Below the pieces are notes generated by a model. The model made no database searches. It was not told the DNA's origin and worked only from the letters and a program-made list of their open reading frames with translations. Source: an uncultured Adlercreutzia sp. (GTDB taxonomy: Bacteria > Actinomycetota > Coriobacteriia > Coriobacteriales > Eggerthellaceae). Taken from it: a stretch of 21,585 nt of DNA. The position numbers were made by a program, and so were the translations under genes. Of the stretch, positions 14,569-21,548 are shown piece by piece; positions within the stretch are counted from its first letter, which is position 1; every line of letters begins with the position of its first letter. Location of the stretch: positions 1 through 21,585 of the forward strand of contig CABSMC010000041.1 of assembly GCA_902478715.1 (NCBI GenBank), given 5' to 3'.

Positions 14569-14898
14569 AGGCGTCACTTCGCAAATGAGAAAAGCTGGGC
14601 TCGTAAGCCTTTAGGGGGTTTCGCGCGGTTTTGCCCTCTAGCCTTCAATCCGTTCTGCTAAAATCTGCGATACCACAACAGCGAGTTCGACCATCGTCGG
14701 GATGGGCGGGCTGCATACAGTCGAATACGTTCCAACCTGGAAAACACGAAAAGGAGGGCATCTGCCTTTCAAGGTGTTTTGCAGGTTATGCAGCCTTGCT
14801 GTTGTGGTGACTGTGGCGGATGCCCTCCTCTTTATCGCACTCAGCGCGCACGGGCTTCCTTCGCAGTTGGATATTTCATTCGAAGAAGGAGGCTGCAG
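14569..14898. other. Intergenic region with long inverted repeat
   Basis: This 330-bp stretch lies between the nuclease and the first lipoprotein. It holds a weak hairpin (14612-14618 with 14634-14640), the long inverted repeat 14752-14829, and an unsupported 66-residue open frame (14702-14902). That frame ends in a GTGA overlap with the lipoprotein start. No standard promoter was recognised. Confidence 0.6.
14752..14829. repeat. Long inverted repeat, 15-base arms, possible MITE-like remnant or RNA stem
   Basis: AGGAGGGCATCTGCC (14752-14766) and GGCGGATGCCCTCCT (14815-14829) are complementary at 14 of 15 positions, and the one exception is a G-U pair in RNA. The 48-base loop contains smaller pairings (CAAGG with CCTTG, and two TGCA boxes). 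It is followed by CTCTTTATC. There is no transposase and no clear target-site duplication. It may be a small mobile-element relic or a structured leader for the lipoprotein operon. Confidence 0.6.
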
Positions 14899-15759
14899 GT
14901 GAAGCACGTGGGAATTAGTTTGATAGCGATCTTGGTAGTATGCGCGGGGATGATAGGCTGCGCGACGGAATCAGGAAAAACTTCTGGGTCAATGGGGAGC
15001 GTTGTTGCCGAGGGGGAGAATTCCGTTCGGGATGCAATTCAGGGAGTCGAAGAGGAGCCTATTGAAGATGATGCGGGGGAGGCGGGCTCCATCACGGTCG
15101 ATGATATTGTTGCCTCCGAAGGTATATGGAGGCTGATGCCAGATGGTCAGACAGTAACCACCTTAGATACCCTTACTACTCTTGCCTATAAGAATTGGGG
15201 CGAGGAGATGGTCTTTATCGGAGGTGAAGCCGAGACCATTGATCGGACTCAGGGAGAAAAGCTGATCTATGTAGGTGAGGCAACTCCTTCCGTTTACCCT
15301 GTTGTGGAAACAGGGTACTGTCAGAGGGGGACAGAGATCGTGATCCATGCGTACGATTATGAGGAGATAGACGGTGTGCCCACGTCTGAGTTTTCGCCAG
15401 AGGATGAAGAGCAATTCTATGCAGAACGCGGCGCTAAATTCAGGGAGCATAGCGGAGGGACTTTAGAGCCAGAAGGCTGGGATCGATCTCTTACGCTTCT
15501 TCAATCATCTGTGCCGCTGGTTCTTTCTGCAGGGTGGTATGAAGGAACAGAGTGGCATGATGGGGCCCTGAATTTGGATGCTCCTTTCTATGTGACTGGC
15601 TATGGCAAAGATGAGGAGGGCAATTATCCGACTGTTGGCGAGGTGGTTCAGACTAAAAGTGGGTATTTCGAAATAGATTTGTCTGCATTAGAGCCCGGCT
15701 TATATGTTGTGCAAAATGATGACGAGGATGATTATGCCATTCCGTTTGAACTCATTTAA
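14899..15759 (+). CDS. Lipoprotein of unknown function (286 aa)
   Basis: I do not recognise this family. GTG at 14899 is chosen because AAGGAGG (14886-14892) lies six bases upstream; it gives a clean lipoprotein signal peptide, MKHVGISLIAILVVCAGMIG, followed by lipobox Cys21. The longer frame from 14779 would bury this signal. Residues 22-70 are a Ser/Gly/Glu-rich acidic linker. The rest (about 70-286) is acidic and probably a beta-rich extracellular domain, ending LSALEPGLYVVQNDDEDDYA before the last few residues. By eye, GC is lower than in the flanking core genes, suggesting transfer. A second lipoprotein gene starts 14 bp after its stop, so the two probably form one operon and may act together at the cell surface. 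Confidence 0.8.
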   Translation: MKHVGISLIAILVVCAGMIGCATESGKTSGSMGSVVAEGENSVRDAIQGVEEEPIEDDAGEAGSITVDDIVASEGIWRLMPDGQTVTTLDTLTTLAYKNWGEEMVFIGGEAETIDRTQGEKLIYVGEATPSVYPVVETGYCQRGTEIVIHAYDYEEIDGVPTSEFSPEDEEQFYAERGAKFREHSGGTLEPEGWDRSLTLLQSSVPLVLSAGWYEGTEWHDGALNLDAPFYVTGYGKDEEGNYPTVGEVVQTKSGYFEIDLSALEPGLYVVQNDDEDDYAIPFELI

Positions 15760-15773
15760 CGGGTGGCCGAATA

Positions 15774-17336
15774 ATGAGTTTGTTAACGCGAATAAATACT
15801 TGGGCAGGAATAGTAATCGTAGTGACATTGTTGGTTTGTCTTTGCGGCTGTGCCGGTCATCTTGCGGCAGAAGACGACTCAGGAGAAATGGTTGGAGCCA
15901 GCTCTTCGCAAGAGACGCACCAAAAACAAGAAGATAAGGCCTCGCCGGCGGTCACCGAAGGGGAGCCTGGAGAGAAGACCGGCGCATCCGCGGAGGATGA
16001 GGCTGCCGAAGCAAAATGGGTCATGACGAAAAAATGGGAGTCGGATTCCTTTGGAATGGAGTACACGGAGTACGAGTACAACGAGCAATGGCTACAAACT
16101 TCCGAGACGACTTACGAGCTCTCTTATGTTTGCGACGAGGATTCTGGGCAGCTGACGCCTGTTCAGGGTGAAGTTTTGAAAGGGTGGTCGAAAGAGTACG
16201 ACGACAAGGGCAATCCTGTGCTCTTTGAGCAATACGACTATGAATACGATCAGTGGTCCCTCCATGAATACGACAATGTCTACGACGGGCAAGGAAGATT
16301 GCAGAGCATGACCGTCTCTCAGATTGGCGAGGATGGTGTGTCCGAGTTGGATAGGTGGGAGGAAAGGGAGTATTACGAGGACGGAACTTTGAAACGACTC
16401 TTTCAAGCTACCCCCAGCGGAGAGGAATTTTGTGAGCTATACGACGAAGAAGGGCGATCGATAGATCAGCAAAGATTCAATGAAGATGGCTCTCTCCATT
16501 ACCATATGCAAAATGAGTACGATGAGGAAGGGCGCCAAATAGCTCATATAATGATGACTGGTGATGGATCCTATGGCATAGAGCAAAGTTGGGTTCAGGA
16601 TTACGACGCTGATGGCAGGCTTCTTAGAAAAGAGATTATTAGTGATGACGTGGTTTTCGATTACGAATACGTAGAGGCGCGTGATTTTTCTCTCAGGCTT
16701 GCGAGGACTGAAGACGAGTCTGGTGATGATCACTATGCCGTGATGGACGGTAGCGGTAATGTAATTTATAGAAGTGCGAACTCAAGCGCTGCAAGTATGG
16801 CAGAACTGTTCATTTATGACGAAAACGGCAAACAGGCGGGAGAGGTATGTTTTGATGGCGGAGCTCCAGCAATTACGCAATACTCTTATGTTGACGAATG
16901 GGGAAATGAGATTGCGAAACGGAGTATAGACGCGAAGAACGATTCGGATTTTGTGAGAGTTTGCGAGTGGATGAATACTCAGACGGGGGAGGTGCGGCAA
17001 AGCGACGATTTGCTGGAATTCGAACAGGAGCATAATTATTTAGGATCGTATGTTAGTCTTGAAGGATTCGGCACCGATCCCGCAAAGGAATGTCTGGGTG
17101 TGTGGGGTTATTCCAATGGCATTGTGGCATTTCGGGAGGACGGTACGTGTGTCAGATCCTTCTCGAATGCATTTCAAGAGGGCGTGTGGTCTCTACGCAA
17201 CGGAGAAGTAACGGCGACCTTTGGCGAAGATCCGACGGAATATGTTTTGAGAGTGTCTGAGACGGATCGGGGTTGTGCGAGTTTGGGAGGAGGCTACGCT
17301 GCTGACATAATGGTGCATATGTCGAGGGGATTGTAG
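15774..17336 (+). CDS. Large lipoprotein with YD-type repeats (520 aa)
   Basis: No named family is recognised. Residues 9-23 are hydrophobic and lead to a Cys-rich lipobox (VCLCGC, Cys24 or Cys26), so it is probably a lipoprotein. Residues 30-80 form an acidic linker. From about 95 to 380 the chain has at least six degenerate YD-like motifs: EYDDKGN (141), VYDGQGR (170), LYDEEGR (222), EYDEEGR (249), DYDADGR (276) and IYDENGK (348). These suggest stacked beta-hairpins resembling Rhs/YD repeats. The C-terminal part (about 440-495, with GVWGYSNGIVAFREDGTC and EGVWSLRNGEV) resembles small lipocalin-like domains at the ends of many Gram-positive lipoproteins. GGGTGG lies seven bases before the ATG. 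GC is visibly lower than in the core genes. It is probably co-transcribed with the preceding lipoprotein gene. Confidence 0.8.
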   Translation: MSLLTRINTWAGIVIVVTLLVCLCGCAGHLAAEDDSGEMVGASSSQETHQKQEDKASPAVTEGEPGEKTGASAEDEAAEAKWVMTKKWESDSFGMEYTEYEYNEQWLQTSETTYELSYVCDEDSGQLTPVQGEVLKGWSKEYDDKGNPVLFEQYDYEYDQWSLHEYDNVYDGQGRLQSMTVSQIGEDGVSELDRWEEREYYEDGTLKRLFQATPSGEEFCELYDEEGRSIDQQRFNEDGSLHYHMQNEYDEEGRQIAHIMMTGDGSYGIEQSWVQDYDADGRLLRKEIISDDVVFDYEYVEARDFSLRLARTEDESGDDHYAVMDGSGNVIYRSANSSAASMAELFIYDENGKQAGEVCFDGGAPAITQYSYVDEWGNEIAKRSIDAKNDSDFVRVCEWMNTQTGEVRQSDDLLEFEQEHNYLGSYVSLEGFGTDPAKECLGVWGYSNGIVAFREDGTCVRSFSNAFQEGVWSLRNGEVTATFGEDPTEYVLRVSETDRGCASLGGGYAADIMVHMSRGL

Positions 17337-17426
17337 CAAATACGCTCAGCATTTTTCATAGGCAGTTCGTTGCCTCGGGGCTGGCGGCAAAGGGCGGGTC
17401 GCGCGTCACTCTTGAAGAGGCGGTAC

Positions 17427-17511
17427 GGATGATGTGTGGGGACGATCATGGCATCGTCCCTGCTCTATAATGAGAGCCGTTGCGTTCTAAGGAAGGCCTA
17501 TGACTGAGAAT
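17427..17511 (+). repeat. Right copy of ~85-bp diverged direct repeat (ispG leader)
   Basis: This is the presumed original copy, in front of ispG. It shares GGATGA, GGGGAC, CATGG, TATAAT, CGTTCTAAGGAA, CTATG and CTGAGA in order with 13445-13533. The distance from -10 to ATG is 34 bases here and 37 in the left copy. Confidence 0.65.
17439..17471 (+). promoter_or_regulatory. Promoter with upstream dyad for ispG-proS
   Basis: TATAAT at 17466-17471 is a perfect -10. In place of a -35 stands a perfect inverted repeat: GGGACGAT (17439-17446) and ATCGTCCC (17453-17460) with a six-base gap. The dyad centre is 16-17 bases before the -10, as in the left copy. Control of ispG and proS by a dimeric regulator is inferred. 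Confidence 0.6.
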
Positions 17512-18630
17512 CTGATCCCAGAGGCGGTTGCCTCTGCAGCTGCGGCTGGAGGTGTGGCCGCGCCATCAGCTGCGAAGCCCCATGACCGCACGCGGCGTGT
17601 GATGGTGGGGGATGTGCCGGTGGGCGGAGGCGCGCCGGTGGCGGTGCAGTCGATGTTGAACGCCCCGGCCGACGATGTGGCCGCCAACCTCGCGCAGATT
17701 GAGGCGCTGGCCGAGGCCGGCTGCGAGATCGTGCGCATGGCCATTCCGCGTCGGGACTGCCTGGACGCCTTCGAAGCCGTGTGCGCCGCGTCACCCTTGC
17801 CCGTGGTGGCCGACATTCACTTCGACGCCCGCATCGCCATCGAGGCCGCCCGGCGCGGCGCGGCCAAGCTGCGCATCAACCCCGGCAACATCGGCGGCCT
17901 GGAGGCCACCCGCGAGGTGATCGCTGCGGCATCGGCAGCGGGCATCCCCATCCGCATCGGCGTGAACGCCGGCTCGCTGGATGACGCGCTGGCGGCCCGC
18001 GACGACCTGACGCTGCCCGAGAAACTGGCCGCCTCCGCTACCGAATACGTGCGCTTCTTCGAAGACGAGTGCGACTTCCACGACCTTGTGGTGTCAGCCA
18101 AGGCCCACGACGTGCAGACCACCATCGACACCTATCGCCTGTTGGCCGCCGAGCTGCCCGAGGTGCCGCTGCACATCGGCGTCACCGAGGCGGGCACCGC
18201 TTTCCAGGGCATCATCAAAAGCGCATGCGGCCTGGGCGTCCTTTTGGAAGAGGGCATCGGCGACACGATGCGCATCTCGCTCACGGACGACCCCGTGGTG
18301 GAAGTGCGGGCCTGCTGGACGTTGCTCGGCGCCCTGGACTTGCGCCGCCGCACCCCCGAGCTCATCAGCTGTCCCACCTGCGGCCGCTGCCAGGTGAACC
18401 TCATCGGGCTCGCGCAAGAAGTGGAAGAGCGCCTCGCTACGGTGGACAAGCCGGTGAAGGTGGCGGTCATGGGGTGCGTCGTGAACGGCCCGGGCGAAGC
18501 CGCCGATGCCGATATCGGGGTGGCTTGCGGAGCGGGCGCGGGCGTTGTTTTCTCCCATGGTAAAATCGTCCGCAAAGTGCAAGAGTCGGAAATTGTTTCT
18601 GCCCTTATGGAGGAGTTGGAGAACCTATGA
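17500..18630 (+). CDS. ispG: 4-hydroxy-3-methylbut-2-en-1-yl diphosphate synthase (IspG/GcpE)
   Basis: IspG is a [4Fe-4S] enzyme that reduces methylerythritol cyclodiphosphate to HMBPP, the penultimate step of the MEP pathway. The TIM-barrel N-terminal domain shows VMVGDVPVGGGAPVAVQSM (34-52), PVVADIHFD (101-109), LRINPGNIGG (124-133) and IPIRIGVNAGSL (149-160). The cluster domain carries Cys291 and Cys294 in SCPTCGRCQ and Cys326 in VMGCVVNGPGEA. The 376 residues include an Ala-rich lead of about 28 that most bacterial homologues lack. The start is supported by AAGGAAGG five bases upstream. The stop overlaps the proS start (ATGA), so the two are translationally coupled. With dxr this places two MEP enzymes in the window. 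Confidence 0.97.
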   Translation: MTENLIPEAVASAAAAGGVAAPSAAKPHDRTRRVMVGDVPVGGGAPVAVQSMLNAPADDVAANLAQIEALAEAGCEIVRMAIPRRDCLDAFEAVCAASPLPVVADIHFDARIAIEAARRGAAKLRINPGNIGGLEATREVIAAASAAGIPIRIGVNAGSLDDALAARDDLTLPEKLAASATEYVRFFEDECDFHDLVVSAKAHDVQTTIDTYRLLAAELPEVPLHIGVTEAGTAFQGIIKSACGLGVLLEEGIGDTMRISLTDDPVVEVRACWTLLGALDLRRRTPELISCPTCGRCQVNLIGLAQEVEERLATVDKPVKVAVMGCVVNGPGEAADADIGVACGAGAGVVFSHGKIVRKVQESEIVSALMEELENL

Positions 18631-20387
18631 CCCAGATTCTGCGTATGAGCAACCTGTACGCCCCCACCCTGAAGGAAGACCCGTCGGACGCCGACATCGA
18701 CAGCGCGCGCCTGCTTCTGCGCGCGGGCATGCTGCGCAAGGCTGCCTCGGGCCTGTATACGTTCCTTCCTTTGGGTTTCCGCGTGCTGAAGAAGATCGAG
18801 AACATCGTGCGCGAGGAAATGGACGCTTCCGGTGCCCAGGAGATTCTCATGCCGGTGCTGCAGCCGGCGGAGCTGTGGGAGGAAAGCGGACGCTTGAACG
18901 ATTACGGCCCCGAGCTCATGCGCCTTACCGACCGTCATGATCGCGAGATGTGCCTCGGCCCCACCCACGAGGAGATCATCGTGGCGCTCGTGCGCAACGA
19001 GCTGCGTTCCTACAAGGAGCTGCCCCAGAACCTCTACCAGATTCAGACGAAGTACCGCGATGAGATTCGCCCGCGCTTTGGCCTGTTGCGCTCTCGCGAG
19101 TTCGTCATGAAGGACGCCTACAGCTTCAACGCCACCCAGGAGTCGCTGCAGGAGACCTACGACGCCATGGGGAAGGCCTACGGCGCCATTTGTGAGCGCT
19201 GCGGTCTGGACTACCGCGAGGTGGAGGCCGATGGCGGCCAGATCGGCGGCAAGGTGACCACCGAGTTCATGGCGCTGGCCGAATCGGGTGAGGCCGATCT
19301 GGTGTACTGCTCGTGCGGCTATGCGGCCGATGCCGAGGCCGGCGCGTGCCTGGCCCGCCCCACGCTGTACGAAGTGGACGCCATGGAGAAGATCGCCACG
19401 CCCGACGTGCACACTATCGCCGAGTTGGCCGCGTTTCTGAACATCCCCGAGTCCTCCACGGTGAAGGCGCTGTCCGGCAAGGACGCCGAGGGCAACCTCG
19501 TGTGCCTGTTCATTCCCGGCGACCATGAGCTGAACGAGCTGAAGATCGAGGGGCTCGTGCCCGGCTTTACGCTGCTGACTGACGAGGAGATGCTCGCCTT
19601 CGGTCTGTGCAAGGGCTCCATGGGGCCGGTGGGGCTGCCGGAGGGCGCCCGCATCATCGCCGCTACCAGCTTGCAGGCCATCCCGCAGTGGGTCGTGGGC
19701 GCCAACGAGGACGGCTACCACTACGTAGGCGCGCGTCTGGGCGAGGATTTCCAGGTGGACGAGTGGGCCGATCTGGCCACGGTGAAGCCCGGCGACTGCT
19801 GCCCTACGTGCGGACTTCCGTTGGAAGGCGCTCGCGGTATCGAGGTGGCCCAGATCTTCCAGCTTGGCGACAAGTACTCCCGTGCCATGGGCGCCACGTT
19901 CATGGACGAGGACGGCGAGGAGAAGCCCTTCATCATGGGCTGCTACGGCGTGGGCATCTCGCGCACGTTGGCCGCCATCGTCGAGCAGCACAACGACGAG
20001 CACGGCATCATGTGGCCGCTGTCGGTGGCACCGGCCCATATTTGCGTGGTGCCGCTCACGGTGGGCGATAACGAGGTGCAGCCCATGGCCGAGAAAATCG
20101 CGAAGGATCTGGCCGAGCTCGGCTTCGAGGTGGTCATCGACGACCGTGACGAGCGCGCCGGCGTGAAGTTCAACGACGCCGACCTCATCGGCTGGCCTGT
20201 GCAGATCGTCGTAGGCAAGCGCGGCCTGAAAGAGGGCAAGGTGGAGATGAAGCTGCGTCGCACCGGCGAGAAGAAGGAAGTAGCGTTGGACGCTTTGGCC
20301 GAGATGATGGGCTTTGCCCGCCGCGCCATGCGCGACAACGTCCTCCACGGTGCCGGCACCGGTGCCTTCGCTGCCATTTTCGGGTAG
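18627..20387 (+). CDS. proS: Prolyl-tRNA synthetase (bacterial type with editing domain)
   Basis: ProS charges tRNA-Pro. It is a class II synthetase of 586 residues, the normal size for the bacterial form. Class II motif 2 is at 135-165 (NLYQIQTKYRDEIRPRFGLL, then REFVMKDAYSF), preceded by GPTHEE (111-116). Motif 3 is GCYGVGISRTLAAIVEQ (438-454). Between them, about 235-390, lies the YbaK-like insertion domain that removes misacylated alanine, with Lys280 in STVK as the expected key residue. Cys pairs YCSCGY (227-232) and CCPTCG (391-396) flank it. The anticodon-binding domain occupies about 465-565. GGAGGAG and GGAG sites precede the ATG inside ispG, and a strong terminator follows. Confidence 0.98.
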   Translation: MTQILRMSNLYAPTLKEDPSDADIDSARLLLRAGMLRKAASGLYTFLPLGFRVLKKIENIVREEMDASGAQEILMPVLQPAELWEESGRLNDYGPELMRLTDRHDREMCLGPTHEEIIVALVRNELRSYKELPQNLYQIQTKYRDEIRPRFGLLRSREFVMKDAYSFNATQESLQETYDAMGKAYGAICERCGLDYREVEADGGQIGGKVTTEFMALAESGEADLVYCSCGYAADAEAGACLARPTLYEVDAMEKIATPDVHTIAELAAFLNIPESSTVKALSGKDAEGNLVCLFIPGDHELNELKIEGLVPGFTLLTDEEMLAFGLCKGSMGPVGLPEGARIIAATSLQAIPQWVVGANEDGYHYVGARLGEDFQVDEWADLATVKPGDCCPTCGLPLEGARGIEVAQIFQLGDKYSRAMGATFMDEDGEEKPFIMGCYGVGISRTLAAIVEQHNDEHGIMWPLSVAPAHICVVPLTVGDNEVQPMAEKIAKDLAELGFEVVIDDRDERAGVKFNDADLIGWPVQIVVGKRGLKEGKVEMKLRRTGEKKEVALDALAEMMGFARRAMRDNVLHGAGTGAFAAIFG

Positions 20388-20410
20388 GGCAGTAGACTCC
20401 TCAATTGACG

Positions 20411-20448
20411 AAGACCCCGGATCGCCTCTCGCGTTTCGGGGTCTTTCT
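20411..20448 (+). terminator. Intrinsic terminator after proS
   Basis: AAGACCCCG (20411-20419) pairs perfectly with CGGGGTCTT (20437-20445) around a 17-base loop, followed by TCTC. The A-rich start of the left arm would also give a T-run on the minus strand. It lies 23 bases after the proS stop and ends the ispG-proS transcript. Confidence 0.85.
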
Positions 20449-20457
20449 CGCATTCGC

Positions 20458-20493
20458 GCCGAAAGCGCTCAATGTTCCATGAGCGCTTTCGGC
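20458..20493. repeat. Second hairpin downstream of proS (14-bp perfect stem)
   Basis: GCCGAAAGCGCTCA (20458-20471) and TGAGCGCTTTCGGC (20480-20493) are perfectly complementary, with an eight-base loop. No T-run follows immediately. It begins only ten bases after the proS terminator, so it may be a back-up terminator, a 3'-end stabiliser or a REP-like palindrome. Confidence 0.7.
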
Positions 20494-20580
20494 TACCGTT
20501 TTGGCGAGCGGAGCTCCCGTTCGCGGCTCCCGTCAAAGTTTTGAGGCTTCCGTCAAGGGAACGGTTTTGCCATCGCTCGA

Positions 20581-20679
20581 AATCGAGAGTGCGGTCGCTG
20601 ATCGTGGCTTAGAATTCACGAAACATCGGAAATCGCGAGTCGGATCGAGGATTTTGGCTTGGAAAACACGAAGCATCGG
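20581..20679 (+). repeat. Two diverged ~50-bp tandem repeat units
   Basis: Unit 1 (20581-20629) and unit 2 (20630-20679) share AATCG, GAGT, GATCG, TGGCTT, then GAA..CACGAA and CATCGG in the same order. The best-kept core is GGCTTRGAAWWCACGAARCA followed by TCGG. Confidence 0.65.
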
Positions 20680-20767
20680 GCGAAAAGGATCCAAGAACCG
20701 CAAATCGTAATACGCCACCTGGGGAAACGTTCTTTGCTGTATTGCAAAAAGTTGAAAATCGGGCCTA

Positions 20768-20795
20768 ATTTCTGACGTTTCGTGATTTCTAAGCC
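20768..20795 (-). repeat. Inverted copy of the intergenic repeat core
   Basis: Read on the minus strand, this is GGCTTAGAAATCACGAAACG followed by TCAGAAAT. It matches unit 1 at 20606-20633 in 25 of 28 positions. The direct and inverted copies are separated by about 134 bases and could pair in RNA. Confidence 0.65.
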
Positions 20796-20848
20796 ATTTC
20801 AGCGCCTCGAGCTTCAGTTTTTAATTGTGATCAAGTCAATCAACCTTT

Positions 20849-20876
20849 GACGGGGCAGTAACAGTGCTGCCCCGTC
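20849..20876. promoter_or_regulatory. Perfect 10-bp hairpin upstream of the phasin gene
   Basis: GACGGGGCAG (20849-20858) and CTGCCCCGTC (20867-20876) pair perfectly around the loop TAACAGTG. No T-run follows on either strand. It could be an operator, since it lies 26 bases before the TATGAT -10 candidate, or a terminator for transcription entering from upstream. Confidence 0.5.
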
Positions 20877-20942
20877 GACATATTCGGAGTGTGTTGCCGC
20901 CTATGATGGAGAAGCTCACTCAACGAGAACGGAGGCTTCGAA

Positions 20943-21455
20943 ATGACGACGATTGCCGATGGATTGAAAGATGTGTTTCTGGCCGGCGTGGGCGCCATGG
21001 CGCTCGGGGCTGAAAAGACCCAGGAATTGGTGGAGCAGCTCATCGCCAAGGGCGAGATCACCGTGGAGCAGGGCAAGGCCATCAACTCCGAGGTGCTGAA
21101 ACAGGCTCAGGCCACCGCCGAGCGCGTGGGCCAGCAGGCCCAGACCGCGGTCGGCGAGGCGGCCCGTGAGGCTCAGGCGGCCGCGAGCCACCTGAACGAT
21201 CAGGCCAAGACGGCCGCGGAGTTGGCTCACGAGCAGACCGAGGCTGCCGTGTCCATGGCGCGCTCGCAAGCTGAGATGGCTGCCGATGCGGCCAAGAAGG
21301 CGACCGAGGGCGCCAAGAAAGACTCCGCTGATTTCGCCACAGCGCTGAAGCACGACGTGCTGGAAGCGCAGATGGCCATGATGACCCCCGAGCAGCGCGC
21401 CGAGTTCGCCAAGAAGGCCGCCGAAATCGCCGCCCGCGATGCGAAAACGGAATAG
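20943..21455 (+). CDS. Phasin-like helical protein
   Basis: This 170-residue, Ala/Glu/Lys-rich protein is almost wholly alpha-helical. Residues 7-50 (LKDVFLAGVGAMALGAEKTQ, then LVEQLIAKGEITVEQGKAI) match the N-terminus of the small phasin-family/PhaF-like proteins found in many Gram-positives. There the phrase LxGxGAxxxxxEKxxELVxxLVxxGE recurs. Residues 50-130 are a heptad-like Ala/Gln-rich stretch likely to be a coiled coil, followed by a second helix (MMTPEQRAEFAKKAAEIAAR). Phasins coat polyhydroxyalkanoate granules, but in this lineage members may act as general coiled-coil or stress proteins; no PHA synthase is visible here. GGAGG lies seven bases before the ATG. The gene stands alone, with its own terminator. 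Confidence 0.7.
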   Translation: MTTIADGLKDVFLAGVGAMALGAEKTQELVEQLIAKGEITVEQGKAINSEVLKQAQATAERVGQQAQTAVGEAAREAQAAASHLNDQAKTAAELAHEQTEAAVSMARSQAEMAADAAKKATEGAKKDSADFATALKHDVLEAQMAMMTPEQRAEFAKKAAEIAARDAKTE

Positions 21456-21499
21456 CTGGCAGGAAATCTTGCCCCGCAGCTCTTCATTTAGGAACAGAA

Positions 21500-21528
21500 A
21501 AAGGAACCCGCATGTCGCGGGTTCCTTT
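21500..21528. terminator. Intrinsic terminator after the phasin gene
   Basis: AAAGGAACCCGC (21500-21511) and GCGGGTTCCTTT (21517-21528) form a perfect 12-bp stem with a five-base loop, ending in T's on the plus strand. The A-rich left arm means it can also stop transcription on the minus strand. Confidence 0.9.
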
Positions 21529-21532
21529 CATT

Positions 21533-21548
21533 CAGGCTCGTGAGCCTG
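21533..21548. repeat. Short palindrome after the terminator
   Basis: CAGGCTC and GAGCCTG form a 7-bp stem with a two-base loop, four bases after the terminator stem. It may be part of the 3' end structure or belong to whatever lies beyond the window. Confidence 0.5.

Larger units (their letters stand above)
20449..20942. other. Repeat-rich intergenic region between proS and the phasin gene
   Basis: No gene is supported in this stretch, which is noticeably AT-richer than its surroundings after about 20680. It holds the 14-bp hairpin at 20458-20493 and three loose GCTCCCGT/GCTTCCGT repeats (about 20510-20560). It also holds two tandem units of about 50 bp (20581-20679) with an inverted copy of their core (20768-20795), and a 10-bp hairpin (20849-20876). 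TATGAT at 20902-20907 is a possible -10 for the next gene. Confidence 0.65.

Noticed and set aside
14752..14829. Inverted repeat as a complete insertion sequence
   Set aside because: Only 78 bp, no transposase and no clear target duplication.
17337..17426. Terminator after the YD-like lipoprotein
   Set aside because: Only a weak TTGCC/GGCAA pairing without a T-run was found.
18132..20453. Minus-strand open frame of 773 codons over ispG-proS
   Set aside because: His/Leu/Gln-rich composition typical of the antisense of GC-rich genes; ispG and proS are certain on the other strand.
20533..20718. 61-codon minus-strand frame over the intergenic repeats
   Set aside because: Its sequence only reflects the repeat units; no ribosome site or recognisable motif.
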